DNA of 62,007 nt from Chlorokybus atmophyticus (GCA_009103225.1 RHPI01002368.1:758830-820836); one strand, 5' to 3'. Positions 21,238 to 34,190 are shown, counted from the stretch's first letter. Program-made: numbers and translations. Notes: generated by a model from the letters alone, not told the origin.

Positions 21238-23841
21238 GGCCGCTGACCGAGCAGGGGAACGATCTCACGCGCTACCACCATCAGCCACTACACAGACTAC
21301 TCCTACCTGTACAGCAACATTCCCACCCGCACCCTCAAGGGTATCCTAGACAACAACGCCGTCGTCGACAGCGACGACCAGCACCTGCTGGTCAATGCTC
21401 GCTATACAATGCCTGTGTCTGCAACTGTGCTGAAAGACAAATCTACAGATCTACTTGACTCCTACGCCGTCACACGCTCGCAGCTCGCCCACCTCTCCCC
21501 TTATCGTCCTCGTCGTCCGCCTCTTGGTCCTCGGCAGCAGCAGTGCCAGCGGCGGCGGCGGCGACGGCAGTGGCGCGAAATTTGCTCACAATAGAATCCG
21601 AATTGGACCATCCGTTTTGGGACAGCTGCTGATATCGTCGATTCAAAAGATATTGACGGATTTAGCCCTGGTACTGTGCTGATACAGCGCTGGTAGCGCC
21701 CACCAGCTTCTACTCGATATCCAGGCGATGACGCACAATGCATACGTGGCTCCTCGCGGCATGAGATGCGTGCACGCGGCATTTTCCAGCATTGGCCGGT
21801 CACATTATGACTGTATGTGCGTAGGGCCTACAACGTACCGGTAACGTACAAAGCTGACACATGCAGTACAGCAATGTATCAACCAACTGTATCAGCAAAC
21901 CGGTAGTCATTGTGAGCCTTATGCAATCAAGTCTTAGCGGTGTAAATTGATAACTGTAGTAATTTTGTGTTAATACAGTTATCAATGTTATGATTGTGAG
22001 CGGTCCTACGAATGCAGTTTTGTTCTTGTTGTGATTTAGATCTAATCTGTGAGGGTGACCGTATTATTGCCCATGCTTTGAGCCATTCGCATGTGTAACT
22101 TCACATGAACCCATCAAACTAAGCAGGTTTAGTTTACAAGCGGTTCGTGCGCTTTTATGTTACTAGATATATGCTAAAAAAAATTGAATTAACTATATGG
22201 TAAGTTACGAATACATAACCTCCTCTACGATAAAAATGGTCAATGATAAATTATAAAGAAACACATGTTTTAACAAACATTTCATGGCAATATGGCCTGC
22301 ATAGCATGTTTGATGGCATGTCACAAAGTACATGTACATATAACATATACCGCAATTATGCAACCTACATGACCATCAGGGAGCACGCAAGTGGCATGGA
22401 TTGGTTGGTGTACTATGGTCGTAAGGCCTGTCCATAATTGTGTGTTTTCTTGACACCCACATTATGTGGAAAGCAATCAATTTGCATGCTGCAGTTTGAA
22501 ACTGCATGGTGTTGCTGCTGATATCAAAGTATTATTATGGTCAAGTTGCTTAACAGGGACCTTGCTCAAAAAATCTTAACTTCGATACTCCTGACTCGGG
22601 GAAGGGCTGCCGCAGTAGTGCAGCATCGGCGCCTTAACCATGAGGCTGTCAGCAAAAGACGTTGCCATGAAAGAAGCAACATGCATAAGTACATGTCCCA
22701 TTCGATGTACATGCTAGGTATCAAGTTGTAATAAGGCAACTTGATATCGTGAGGCAACTTGCTGCTCATTGTGGCGCGATGTGTAGGTGAAGAGCTCTCT
22801 ATGTTGCCGTAGGGCCTTGCTCTTGCTGCCAGTGCTGCCAAGAGGCCCATCGCACTGCTGTTTGCTGACCGCCGTACTCACTACTGCCCAAAGCTTTTTT
22901 GTTTACTCTCGTTGTGCTTGCTGCCTGACAAGAATTGTTTCTTTGCCTCATACCCTAAATATGCTTGTCTTAGGTTGATTGGTTACATGCTGTGCCAATG
23001 AGTCCGTCCATCATATTTGCTTACGCACCGCAAAATGCTCCAAGGCCATACACTTATATATTGATAGATATTGCTTCACTTATCTTGGCCAAGTACTTGT
23101 GCTTAGTGTACAAAAATGTAGAGTGCAATGCGCACATGAAGCAGCACGATTCAGCTGTGCGCATGTGTCGGAAGGGTTGCTTGCAGCATGTTGGCTGCAT
23201 GCACGCATGTCCGTATCCATTGCCACATCCTTACCATCCCTAATCACTGCCAACCTCTCCTCTCCTTCCCTTGCCTGTGCTCTCCTACCATTGTACAGGT
23301 GGGCACCTTCTGTTCTATGCACCACACCACCACTTCCAGTTGCATTGCTCCTAGCGAGCTATAGTCGTACAGTTTAATCTAACCTTGGTCGACCCATCGC
23401 CGATGTGTCACAGACTGTACGGGTCGATGACATTGTGCACAAGTGCGGCTGCCCTATGCACGGTTGTATTGACTGCTGTCGAGTTTCAAGTGAAGGACAC
23501 AAATGCCTGCGTGCCACCATATATGGCAGATCAACAGTATGCTACAGTTTATTGCCAAAACTTACTTAGTCGCGCTGGGCGACAAGTGCCCATTGCAGCT
23601 TGGCGCTGCGCACCAAACCTTGCGGCAACTGACAACACGCATGAGTCCAATGACTGACCTTGTTTGGCTGCTATAGGCACTGTAACTGTTGCAAGGGAAT
23701 AGACTTATTGGCGATGTAATTTACCAACACAGCAAGAAGCGGCGCCACTGCGCAAAGCTCTGCTGTCATGTACTTTACAATTGTCATTATCAAAATTGAA
23801 GACAATGTGCTGCACGCACAGCAGCAACTACATAGGAGCAA
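21238..23841. other. Intergenic, no gene recognised
   Basis: This is the 5' flank of the nodulin-like gene and the 3' flank of the KAPP-like gene, both transcribed leftwards. It contains a short CCA-repeat tract (about 21053-21082) and scattered short open frames without family resemblance. No promoter element was recognised with confidence. Confidence 0.4.
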
Positions 23842-26800
23842 TTACAAAAACCGCACGACAACGAGGGTGGTGTTATCCACGGTGCGGCTCTTTTGCGCAT
23901 GGTCGAGGAGGGCGCCAGCCATGCGCTCTGCTACGGACGCCGACTGATCAGACGCTGTTGATGCCGCTGCATTCGCGGTTATGTCAACTGCCTGTTGCGC
24001 GCTTGTGACATCCCATAGACCATCGGATGCCACGATGGCAAAGCTACTGGACGGCATCTGCAATGAAATCAACATATTCAATGATGGTAATAACAGAAAT
24101 GGCAACACGCAAGGATGCTGAGATCTGATCTGACATGATGATGCCAGCATGCCGGGCTGACCTCAATGGCTTCGCTAACAAAAGGCTCAGCTGACAGAAA
24201 CACGTCTTCAGACTTGAGGAACTTGTCACCTAGGGCGCGACCGAGGTTCAACCCAAAGCGCCTGTTCTCTCCATCTTTCAGCGCAACACCCAGGTCTGCA
24301 GAAAAATCAACATGCTTGAAGATGGAGATGGCAGCCTTCATGCGAGCCAAGCAAGTGTTGGCTGGGTGCAAGCATGCGCATAATGCTCTGTCAAACACAA
24401 AGCGAATGCAATGGTCCTGCAGTGGTTGCAGTTTGGCTGCAGCTTACCAGCAAGGCGCTGGCGCTCTTTCGGGTCAGATAACTTGTGATCTGCACTAAGC
24501 TTGATTGCAGCTTTGTCTTTACCAAGCACACAAGCCGAGTCGCCCACATTTGCAACCTGCATTTCAAGCCGGAAAACATCTTTAAAAAATGCAGAACTTG
24601 CGCATGGTCGTGTGCAGCAAGTTCAGCGTGCATACCTGACAGTACGTTTGCTCTGGAGTTTGCCATAATAGCAACGCAGTGGCAGTACAGCCTTCATGTT
24701 CTGTGCCAGATGTGCAGATGAATTACCAACAAGCATTGCTGTGAAGGACGGCATGTAGATACCTAGGGACTGGCTGACCCTTCACTTTCTAGCAACAGAT
24801 CCACATAACGCCAGGCATGCACTTGCGATACCTGATGTCATGGACTTCTCAGTAGCAGCGAAGGCTTGTTGCAGAACTGCCAGAGCGCTCTTCTCTCTCA
24901 TAACCGCGTCAATTGCACCTGACAGAACAGAGCATCAGCAACCTGTGTAGCGACCAATCATGCATATGCCTTGCGTATGCGAGAATCATATGCGGCGTAT
25001 GTACATGCTACTCTTGCATGACATGCTGAGAGGCTGATTTGGCAAAAGCAACATCCTTCATCATCGTCGAACCTGGAGCAGCTAGGAGGCTTGCAACGTT
25101 TCTGTGCAGTGCATCTTTGGCCTGGTCAGCGCCTGCGCGGCCCAAGTGGCCATCGAAGACACACACCAGCCCAAACTCTACCGTCTGCGCATTGCTGCCC
25201 CGATCCTGTAGCAACGCCAGGTTGTAAGATTTGCTAAAGCAGCCTCACCAAACAGGACTGCATCACCTACTTGGTTGTATATTTCAGGTGAGAATTTAAC
25301 TTCCGACCACAATGGCAGCGGAAACAGCTGGCATATTTACAATCAAGATAACGACTCGACAGCCGGGCGTTGTGGTCAACAACTTCCCCTGGGGATAAAC
25401 GTTGACAACACGGATGCATACCAGTTGAAGCGGCCAGTGGATGTCCACGACATCTTCCATTGGCAGTGGCTCTCCAGTGCGGTTTGTATTGGGATGCTCC
25501 CGAACCGCAATCTCTAGGCGAGTGCTTGGTGCAAGGGTTGCGCTTGTTGGGAACATATCTACAAGACCCACTTTCACCTTGGTGAGAGTGCCAAACGTAA
25601 GGGTGTCACCGTGCTTCAAGGGAAACATTGTGCCAGACTTGCGCTCTACAGTGCTGGATATCACTCGATCATTCAAGAACGTGCCATTCAGCGAGCCTAG
25701 GTCTTGCACCTGCCATGGTTTTACTTAGGCTTGCATCTGCAGAATGTGTGTGTGCAGGACAAAGCGCTGCATCATGTACCATAAATCCAGGTGATTGAAA
25801 AAGGTTGTGAACCTTGTCTGAAACCTTCATGAACTGGCGGCACATACCTGCCAAGAACCCGCTTGCGAGTTCCAGTCAATGCGTGCATGCCTTGACGACA
25901 CTTCAATGTCTGGCAGTGTAAAGTCAACCTTTGTTCCACGCCCGACAGCAATGGAGTAGCAGCTGGGTGGTTCCTTGATTGTAGCTGCTTGGGCGGTGTT
26001 TGAGAAAGTAAAAGGCGCAACATTACAACCTGCTACAACCTGCAGGCATACTCATGTGAATACGCAATATACCATACGCCAACTGGCGGCAGCGACCGTC
26101 AAAAGATACACACTGCAACATTGCAGCCGCAGATATAAACTAACCGTGAGGGTCAAATCTGTTGTTGGGTACCACTTGCTGCTGGCAGCAGGAGGTCGCT
26201 TCACGTCTTCAAGTGGCTGCACATAAAGAAAAGTCAAATAGGCATGCAGCTTGACATTTTGCGAATTGCACCATAAGATAGCCAACGCATCTCATGTCTG
26301 CTTGATGCATCAGTGCAACGACTGCACTCACACGTTGATCAGCAGAGTACCCATTGCTGGTATCCTTTGTCGCTGAATTTAATGAGGTACCGGTAAGCTG
26401 CAAAGGGGCTGTGTCTTTCATGTGTATCTGGATGTCATCTACGGAGTCTACATCTTGACTGGTACTCACGTCAACAGATTGTTGGGCCTCTGCAGAAGCG
26501 GCTTCATTAGACTGCAGTGCCTGTGCAATGGCCAGCGCAATATCGCCTGTGAAGTCCACATCTCCGCTAGACGGCGCCTCACTAGCTACGGATGGCAGCA
26601 CGTCTTCAGGGTCCTTGTATGAACTCACGTCAGAAGTTTCCAAGGCCAAAGAATCTTGAGCCTCCTTACTAAACGTGGCATTGCTGCCTGCGGTGCGAAC
26701 ACCTTGCCCTTCCTCCTGTTGCAGGCTGCTAGCATCTGCTGTTGGTGCAGCTGTATTTCCAACAACTTTGTGAATGCCCACATCTTGGCCTTCTTGTGAA

Positions 26801-29800
26801 GTCATGGTAGTCGATATCTTGTTGTCCACTATGGTTTCGTATGCGGCGTGCGCAGCAACTTGCTCGACCTCAGCCTGTGGTAGGCGGCTGCTGGCAACTG
26901 CTGGTGGTGCAGCTGGAATGGCAACGTCCTTCTGAGCAGCTGTGCCTACATCTTGCGACCTGCTTTCTAATGGAGTCAGAGGGGTGGTAACCATTGCCTT
27001 CTTGTCCACAGCACTTGCATAATCCCTTCCGACAGCTTGTGCCAAGCGAGCTTGAATGGGGCTGATCTCAGGTACCCCAGCCTTGCTGCTCTCAGCTGTA
27101 CCACGGATGCTGGTATCAACCCCATGAAGGCTCTTGGCTTGCTGTTCGTTTTCTTCGGCTGGCGTGGGCTGGAGATTGTTGACAGCAGCAGCGGTATTAA
27201 CAGCAGGACTGCTGGCGCTTTCAACACTCTGTGTTCTGGCATGCTGCAACTGGTCTGACTGCTCTTTCTCCTCACTGGCAGAGGCTGCAGCTTCTGCACT
27301 CTCTTCTGTAGCTTGAATAGGGCTGACGTCAGCTTCCAAAGCCTTGCTGCTCTCAGCTGTCCCAAGGATACCAACCCCATGACTGCTCTTGGCTTGCTGT
27401 TTGTTTTCTTCGGCTGGCTTGGGCTGGAAATTGTCGACAGCAGCAGCAGTAATAGCAGCAGCAGGACTGCTGGCGCTCTCAACACTCAGTGTTCCGGCAT
27501 GCTGCAACTTGTCTGACTGCTCTTTCTCCTCACTGGCAGAGGCTGCAGCTTCTGCGGTTTCTTCTCTAGCTTGAAGAGGGCCAACGTCAGGTTCCAAAGC
27601 CTTGCTGTTCTCAGCTGTCCCAAGGGTACCAACCCCATGACTGCTCTTGGCTTGCTGTTTGTTTTCTTCGGCTGGCTTGGGCTGGAAATTGTTGACAGCA
27701 GCAGCAGTATTAACAGCAGGACTGCTGGCGCTCTCAACACTCTGTGTTCCGGCATGCTGCAACTGGTCTGACTGCTCTTTCTCCTCACTGGCAGAGGCTG
27801 CAGCTTCTGCACTCTCTTCTTTAGCTTGAATAGGGCTGACGTCAGCTTCCAAAGCCTTGCTGCTCTCAGCTGTCCCAAGGATACCAACCCCATGACTGCT
27901 CTTGGCTTGCTGTTTGTTTTCTTCGGCTGGCTTGGGCTGGAAATTGTCGACAGCAGCAGCAGTAATAGCAGCAGCAGGACTGCTGGCGCTCTCAACACTC
28001 AGTGTTCCGGCATGCTGCAACTTGTCTGACTGCTCTTTCTCCTCACTGGCAGAGGCTGCAGCTTCTGCACTCTCTTCTTTAGCTTGAATAGGGCTGACGT
28101 CAGCTTCCAAAGCCTTGCTGCTCTCAGCTGTCCCAAGGATACCAACCCCATGACTGCTCTTGGCTTGCTGTTCATTTTCTTTGGCTGGCTTAGGCTTGAA
28201 ATTGTTGACAGCAGCAGCAGTATTAACAGCAGGACTGCTGGCGCTCTCAACACTCTGTGTTCCGGCAAGCTGCAACTGGTCTGACTGCTCTTTCTCCTCA
28301 CTGACAGAGGCTGCAGCTTCTGCGGTCTCTTCTCTAGCTTGAAAAGGGCTGACCTCAGGTTCCGAAGCCTTGCTGCTCTCAGCTGTCCCAAGGGTATCAA
28401 CCCCATGACTGCTCTTGGCTTGCTGTTCATTTCCTTCGGCTGGCTTGGGCTGAATGTTGTTGACAGCAGGACTGCTGGCGCTCTCAACACTTCGTACTCC
28501 AACATGCTGCAACTGGTCTGACTGCACTTTATCCTCACTGGCAGAGGCTGCAGCTTTTGCGCTCTCTTCTTTCTCAGGTACATTTTCAGTGCGGGAAGTT
28601 GCTGCGGGTTCCAGTGCAGCCTTGGCAGTGATAGTGGCGCTCTCGGACTCAGTATCCTGTTTTCCAACATGCTGCGACTGACCTAACTGCTCCTTCTCCT
28701 CACTGGCAGAGGCTGCAGCTTTCGCGCTCTGTTCTTCGCTTCCAGCAATGATGCCAGGAGTTGCTGCGGGTTCCACTTCAGCCTTGGCAATGCTTGCTTC
28801 TGCACCTTCAACCAGCTCTGTAGCGCTGCTGGTCCCAGTCTCCTGCATCTGGCTGACGTCAGCGCAATTGATCTGCGTTGATCTGCGAGCTCCACATGTA
28901 TGTTGGTTCAGTAGGACATGCTCGCACCTGTTGCTCTCGGGCTGGTTGTGCGGCACCAATGACGCTTCCAGAAGCAGCACTCACAGCTTTGTCCGTTTCA
29001 GGAGCCGTTGGAGCGTAGCTGGTAGCAACATGTAATCGATCTGTGTAGACTGCTTCTGCCAGCTCCTCATCAGTCAGCAAACCACAATTGCCTCGGGAGT
29101 GCTCGCCCTGTGCTGGAGCAGACTGCGGCAAAGACAGTTCCCCAGTCGCAAGCGTCTCATCAAGCAGCACCTGCGAAAGTAGCAAGAAAATCCTGTCAAT
29201 ACAGACTAAGTAGCCCCACATGATGATATGGTTGGACATCAAGTGATATGCGCAACACCCATGTTGCGCAGAGCCCTACATGCACAACCACCTTTTCGAC
29301 CACCGTCAAGTCCTCAAGAACGCGAGCAGCGCCCTCAGCTCCAACATCGTCGGCTTCAATATGAATATCACCAGTGAGGGCATCCGCACTTTTTACGATG
29401 ACTTTCGACTCTTCATTCCGTTTTGAAGCAGACTGCGGCAATGATAGGTCCCCAGTCGCAGGCTCATCAAGAAGCACCTACACAAGCAGCAAGGAGGCCC
29501 TCTGACTAAAGTCAAACACCCCCAATGACTACATGGTTCTGCCGTCAAGTGATATATGCAACCCCCACGTTATGAGAACCCAGAACCCTGCATGCACGGT
29601 CACCTTTTCAACCACTGTCAAGTCCTCAAGGACGCGAGCAGCGCCCTCAGCCCCGATGTTGTCTTCAACGTGGATATCACTAGTAAGGGGATCCGCACTT
29701 GTAGAGGTAACTTTTGACTCCTCAGTCGGTGTTGGAGCAGGCTGCGGCACAGACAGTTCCCCAGTCGCAAGCGTCTCATCAAGAAGCACCTACTTAAGCA

Positions 29801-30766
29801 GCAAGAAAGCCCTATTACTAGACACTACAGGTCGAACAGCCCCCAGTGATGACACGATTCTACTGTCAAGTGTTATGGGCATCGAACGGTACGAAGAGCC
29901 CTACATGCATCACCTCTGCAACCACTGTCAAGTCCTCAAGGACGCGGGCAGTGCCTTCAGCCCCAATATCGTCATCTTCAAAGTGGATGTCACTCGTGAG
30001 AGCATCCGCGTTTTGACTTAGCAATGCCTGCATGTACACAACTGTCAGCACGCAACAACCACTTGCCAAAAATTATCTAACGCCATAAAGACAACAGCTG
30101 CTTGCGTTTCACAAGACAAGCACTGGTTTCACATAACCCACCTCCTCAAAGACCCGCAGATCTTCATTCATGCGACGAGCTCCTTCTGATGAAATGCTGG
30201 CTGCTGAAGCAACGCGCTCTACAGTTGCCTGTCAGGCGGCAAGCGATGGTGACCAGGTGACAAACTGACGTGTAATGCATACGAGCACGCTGACGATGGC
30301 ATCCAGTCACTTGCTGCAAGGTAACTGGCCAAATAACATATAGTCAACGAAGCCCCAACGCAACATGCATGCAGCTTGGTGAGTGAGGACGGCAATGTCT
30401 ACCCTGAGCAACTCATGTCCTACACAACAGCATGGGTTCATGTGTAAGCATGCGTGCATATGTTGTGGCCGTTTCCTACTCTATTGAAAGAGTTGCATGC
30501 ACCAATCCAGCATGCAGGGGCGTGGTGCAGCATGCACTGTGTCAAATATCAACAAGAACCTTGGAATTGGCTGACGGAGCGTTGAGTGCCATGCCCGCAG
30601 CGCTGGCATGGTCGTCCACCGTCTCCTTTCCCTTCTCGTTGCCCGGATCGGCCGGAGGAGGAGGCTGTTCAGGCAGCTTTTTCCTGCTGCCGAGTGGTCT
30701 GCTTCGCACGTAAGCAAGCAGCGACAGTGCTGCCACCAATCCTCCTACCAGCACGACTTTCGCCAT
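23842..30766 (-). CDS. KAPP-like membrane-anchored FHA-PP2C protein phosphatase with a long repeat insert
   Basis: About 16 exons encode roughly 1,600 residues. Exon 1 (30766-30560) gives an N-terminal signal anchor (MAKVVLVGGLVAALSLLAYV). Exons 2-6 (30228-28928) are acidic, exon 7 (28872-26332) is a repeat region. Exons 9-10 form the FHA domain with GRG, SSRHARIDW, LGSLNGTFLN and TFGTLTKVKV. The rest is PP2C: PMEDV, VFDGHLGRAG, GCTATALLLW, NVGDSACV, LGRALGDKF, SAEPFVSEAI, ASDGLWDV and VDNTTLVVV. Anchor-FHA-PP2C with PMEDV and LGRALGDKF is the layout of plant kinase-associated protein phosphatase, which binds phosphorylated receptor kinases through FHA; Arabidopsis KAPP is about 580 residues. 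PP2C metal residues look intact, though DGHGG reads DGHLG. The exon 11-12 junction (25205-24918) did not resolve in phase. The start is the ATG at 30766; the GTG at 30787 is in frame but not a likely start. Confidence 0.88.
27040..28560 (-). repeat. Six tandem 85/86-residue repeats inside KAPP-like exon 7
   Basis: On the coding (minus) strand each unit starts AEAAASASEEKEQSD, continues LQHAGT(Q/L)SVESASSPA, (F)QPKPAEEN(K/E)QQAKSSHGV and GTAESSKALE, and ends (S)PIQAKEES. Two alternating types are seen: 255-bp units with QSDQ/TQS/VNTAAAVNN and 258-bp units with QSDK/TLS/AAITAAAVDN, so the real period is a dimer of about 513 bp. Partly degenerate copies lie upstream (28560-28870). Copies are nearly identical at DNA level. 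Composition (Ala, Glu, Ser, Gln) predicts a disordered or helical acidic spacer between anchor and FHA domain. Confidence 0.85.
29292..30027 (-). repeat. Tandemly duplicated exons of the KAPP-like gene
   Basis: Exons 29789-29604 and 29477-29292 are each exactly 186 bp and encode parallel 62-residue segments ending GAEGAARVLEDLTVVEK. Exon 30027-29914 is a shorter third copy ending GAEGTARVLEDLTVVAE, and exon 29170-28928 shares the start VLLDETLATGELSLPQ. The introns between them also match in parts (for example CAAGTGATAT), so the duplicated unit is exon plus intron, about 312 bp. Confidence 0.85.
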
Positions 30767-31765
30767 CGACACCAACGCCGCCAACACCGCCGTCGCCAGC
30801 GTCGCTCATACCATAAACCTGATTCCTAAACCCTAGACCCTAAACCCAATTGATCTGGTTTGACAAACTCAGACGTCGGCAAACTAGCTGTGTCGATCCC
30901 GGTCGCCCTCCCGCCCAGCGGTCAGGCCTTTGCTCATGGGCGGCGGTGGCGGCATAAGCAAGCAGCTGGCGTGCTTGCACTCTGCTGTTGGTCATGGTGT
31001 TCAAGTCCACAACAGCACTGCACCTAAGTTAAGCTGTGTTTGTTGTGTCTAAGCATTGTGAGCTGAAGCAACAACTCGCTTGCATGTGCCCTCCAGGCTA
31101 GTAGCTTCCGCCCCATTTGAGACGCAATTTTCGCGCGTTTTGCTGCTTTCTTCTTGCACATTGTTGATTACGAGCATTGTGGAGCCAAGACATATAAAAG
31201 CCATTGGCTGCGTGTTTCACGCCAGCAACAAAGAGACATGACAGCTAATTGGGCAGCTGAGCCACCTGGCTGAAAGAGCAGGAGCGCAGTGGCTTGGGCC
31301 AGGCCAGTAAGGTTCAGGCCAGGCTGGTATGGATGAAGCTTCTCCTCATATCAGCGGAAGCCAGGTAACATGACATGCTCAGTGAATTGCTTGCATGCTT
31401 GACGGTGGCTGAGGCTGTCGAGTCAACAGCGCCAAGTTCAGGCTTGCCGTAACTCAAAGTTTTCAACGCACTGTAGCTCATGTCACGCTTCAAGTCCAGT
31501 CCTAAGTAGTACTGACGAGGGCACATGTTTAGTGTGCTTAACAGTTGAGTGTCTGCGTGAAGGTCTGATAGCAGCAAGCAGTGTGATGTATGTACTCTGT
31601 GGCATGCACAAGCAATGCAGTGAACTCTCTCGTAAGTAAAGGGTAGGCAGTAGGCGGCATGAGTCATGTACTTTTAAGCACAATCATGATTCTCCAAACG
31701 CACTGTTGTGATTGTGGTTGTGGTAGTGGTAGCTCATAGCTCTGTTTGTGACCAAGGCTTTGCAG
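30767..31765. promoter_or_regulatory. Head-to-head upstream region of the KAPP-like and calcium-channel genes
   Basis: The KAPP-like start codon (30766, minus strand) and the first recognised channel exon (31766, plus strand) face away from each other across 1 kb. The channel's first exon should lie here. An ATG at 30936 opens a short frame (MGGGGGISKQLACLHSAVGH), but no donor in the right phase was established, so this is only a candidate. No other gene is seen. Confidence 0.4.
30825..30847. promoter_or_regulatory. Telomere-like / telo-box tract (CCCTAAA type)
   Basis: The tract reads CCTAAACCCTAGACCCTAAA followed by CCC, three imperfect units of the plant-type telomere repeat (TTTAGGG on the other strand). 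It lies 59 bp upstream of the KAPP-like ATG. In plants, short AAACCCTAA telo-boxes occur in promoters. An old telomere-repair scar is the alternative. Confidence 0.55.
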
Positions 31766-34190
31766 GTGCGCTTTGGCGACACCCTGGTCCTTGGCGTTGA
31801 TGGCGCAAATGGTTGGTGTGTTGGCACTGACGACGGCTCCTTGGTTCTGGAGCTCCTGGACCCTTCCGTACAGGGGTTACCGCATGTGTCGCACAGCATC
31901 TTCACAGTACGTGAGCTTTTGCTTGAAGTTTGCATGTTAGCTACTTGCAGGGAAACAGCTGCATTGTCTACCATGCCACTGCTTGTGCTTGAGTGTGTGC
32001 ATGCGCTTGTGCGGGGGTGTGCGCGTGTGTGTACATGTGCTCTTATGTGCACTTGTGCACGCGCATGTGCATGAGTGCGCGTGTGTAGGTACGCTTACGT
32101 CCGCTTTGCAGGTGCACACGCGATGCCAGTATGCTGCAATGCTGGCCTTGCACGAGCAGACAAGCTTTTACAACCAGCACAGTCACAGCGCTTCTGCACG
32201 GCTTGATGAGGTGTATGTGCTGTTGCATTGTTGTTGGGTGTTGATGCTATTGTCATGTATGGTCGCAAGCAAACAACTTGACCATTCACTGGCTTGCATT
32301 CATCATGGTGTGTTGCTTACTCACTTGCGGGCGTGACACAGCCCGCGCAGCAGTTCTCCGTGGCTAAGGAGCAGGCTCGGCTACAAGAACTGCAGTACAA
32401 CAAAGGTACAACAATGCACTATAGTGCAAAGAGTACTGCTTGTGCGCCATGACTCATTGCTGTTTGTGCGTGTGTCTCACGGCCACAACAACATGTCACC
32501 GAATGTGCTTGTACCGTGCACAACATGTGTGTGCGTGATGACGCATGTAACCAAATGTGTTGCACTGTGCATATACGGTGCATTGGGTGTGTGTGCAAGA
32601 CACCTCAGGCAGACCATGAGGCATGCATTGCACATGCCACTCAACTGTCATTATAAGCTATCAGTACCTGTAGTGTTTATTGTGTTGGGTTTTATGGAAT
32701 GTACTCTCATCCGTCCATGTTACGTAGAACTCTTTCATCGTAACATTGGTGAGGCGCTTGTGTATGGAGAAGTCTTACAACTGCAGCACGTCGCCACCGC
32801 TTCGTTTGTGACTGCCCGCAAGCAGCGTGCGCTGGTTGAACGCAACAACTTCAGCGTAAGCTTCATTATGCCCAACACGTGAGTATCGCATAAGTGTTGT
32901 CCCAACACAATACCGTTTGGCTATTGCCATGTACTTGTGTATGGAGCAGGTTGTTCTGGACGCCAATGGCGATGAAGGCTCGTGGTTTGTAATTTTGCCA
33001 GCCCACAATGTGAAGGTATGCCTGGTTCGTTTCTTCAATTGAGACCAGATTTGTTACATGTGGCTCATCTGCACATGCTAAAGGTGCTTATCGTAAAAGT
33101 CCTCTTTACTGACAACGGCACTCAATCTAGGGTGTAGGCGACAAAGTGAACTATGGGGATATTGTCAATGTTGTCAGTGCAAAGTATACCAACATCGGGT
33201 CAGTACAATAACATGCATGATGGTCATCATGTCGTTGTAATCAGTACCTGTAAAGCTGAACACATTGGTATTTGTATGTTTGTCAAAGGCATAATCTGTA
33301 ACAGCATAGCAGCATGTATGTCGCTTTTGTGTACTGCTGAGTTCGGTTCCAGGCTTCATGTGTCTCTGCAACCTGTTGCCATGGAAGCGCATCAGCCACA
33401 CCCATACATACGTGACGTTCGTGAGGTGAGATGTGCACTTTGCTATTGAGACTCTGTGTTCATTGCATCTGGTAGTGCTGATATGAGCCTGCACAACAAC
33501 AGGTTAATGGAGCAGAGCAGGTCACCCACCTATCATTGACTTTTGCCTCGGAGCATCGCACGTCAGCACAACTCAAGTCAATCCTGTTTGGCGGAGATGT
33601 TGTAATGTTGTGTCACAAGTAAGTGCAAAGCACATATGTTGGGCGCATATTGGCAAACAGGACTTTGGTTGGCTTACGCTGTGGTTTGTCGCAGAGCAAG
33701 CAACAGCATATTGGTATGCGAAGACAAGGTTGTTCACTTCACCCACCCACCACAGGTGTACAGTGCAAGGCACACATCCAACTCACAATGGCATTCACTC
33801 GCTGCTAAGCCTCTTTCTGCTGTGAACTCTTATGAATGTGCTGTTTGTGTCTCTAGCGAATCTGGTGTACTTATGTTGGACATCTGTGTCGATGTTACAT
33901 TTGCTGCAGGAAGGCTGCAGTTCAACTTCACTATGGATTGTTCAGAGCACTGGAGTGGAGGGAAGCACGACGGCTGTCAAGCGTGTGCAGGCATGAGCTG
34001 TCATCATCACACGCACACACACACATGTGCACGCACGCACAAACACATACACACCGTGGCCTGATGGCTCACGTATGCATGTCTTTCAGACAGTCTTGTT
34101 GTGTGCAGTTGGTGCGCTTCAAGCATTATGCGAGCGAGCTGTACCTGGAGATCACGGCACCCACAGACACAGGCAGCACTCAGCAAGATA
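31766..34190 (+). other. Channel N-terminal module: beta-trefoil and MIR-like exons
   Basis: Exons delimited with matching phases: 31766-31906, 32112-32210, 32342-32405, 32728-32855, 32950-33015, 33131-33198, 33353-33425, 33503-33618, 33695-33728. Two or three more follow before the first gap. The exon pair 32728-32855/32950-33015 gives YGEVLQLQHV ... LVERNNFS-VVLDANGDEGSWFV, which aligns with the IP3R block YGxVIQLLH ... NEGSWFYI. LHVSL at 33355 matches the LHAS block. In IP3 receptors this part forms the suppressor domain and the beta half of the IP3-binding core. Confidence 0.8.

Noticed and set aside
26976-28670. Leu-rich open frames (MLRAPAVLLLLL-like) on the minus strand and matching short frames on the plus strand across the KAPP-like repeats
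   Set aside because: They are alternate-frame readings of the tandem repeat array; the repeated DNA keeps them open. The true frame is the exon in phase with the FHA exons.
30767-30787. Extended start of the KAPP-like protein at 30787
   Set aside because: The codon there is GTG; the first in-frame ATG is at 30766 and directly precedes the hydrophobic anchor.
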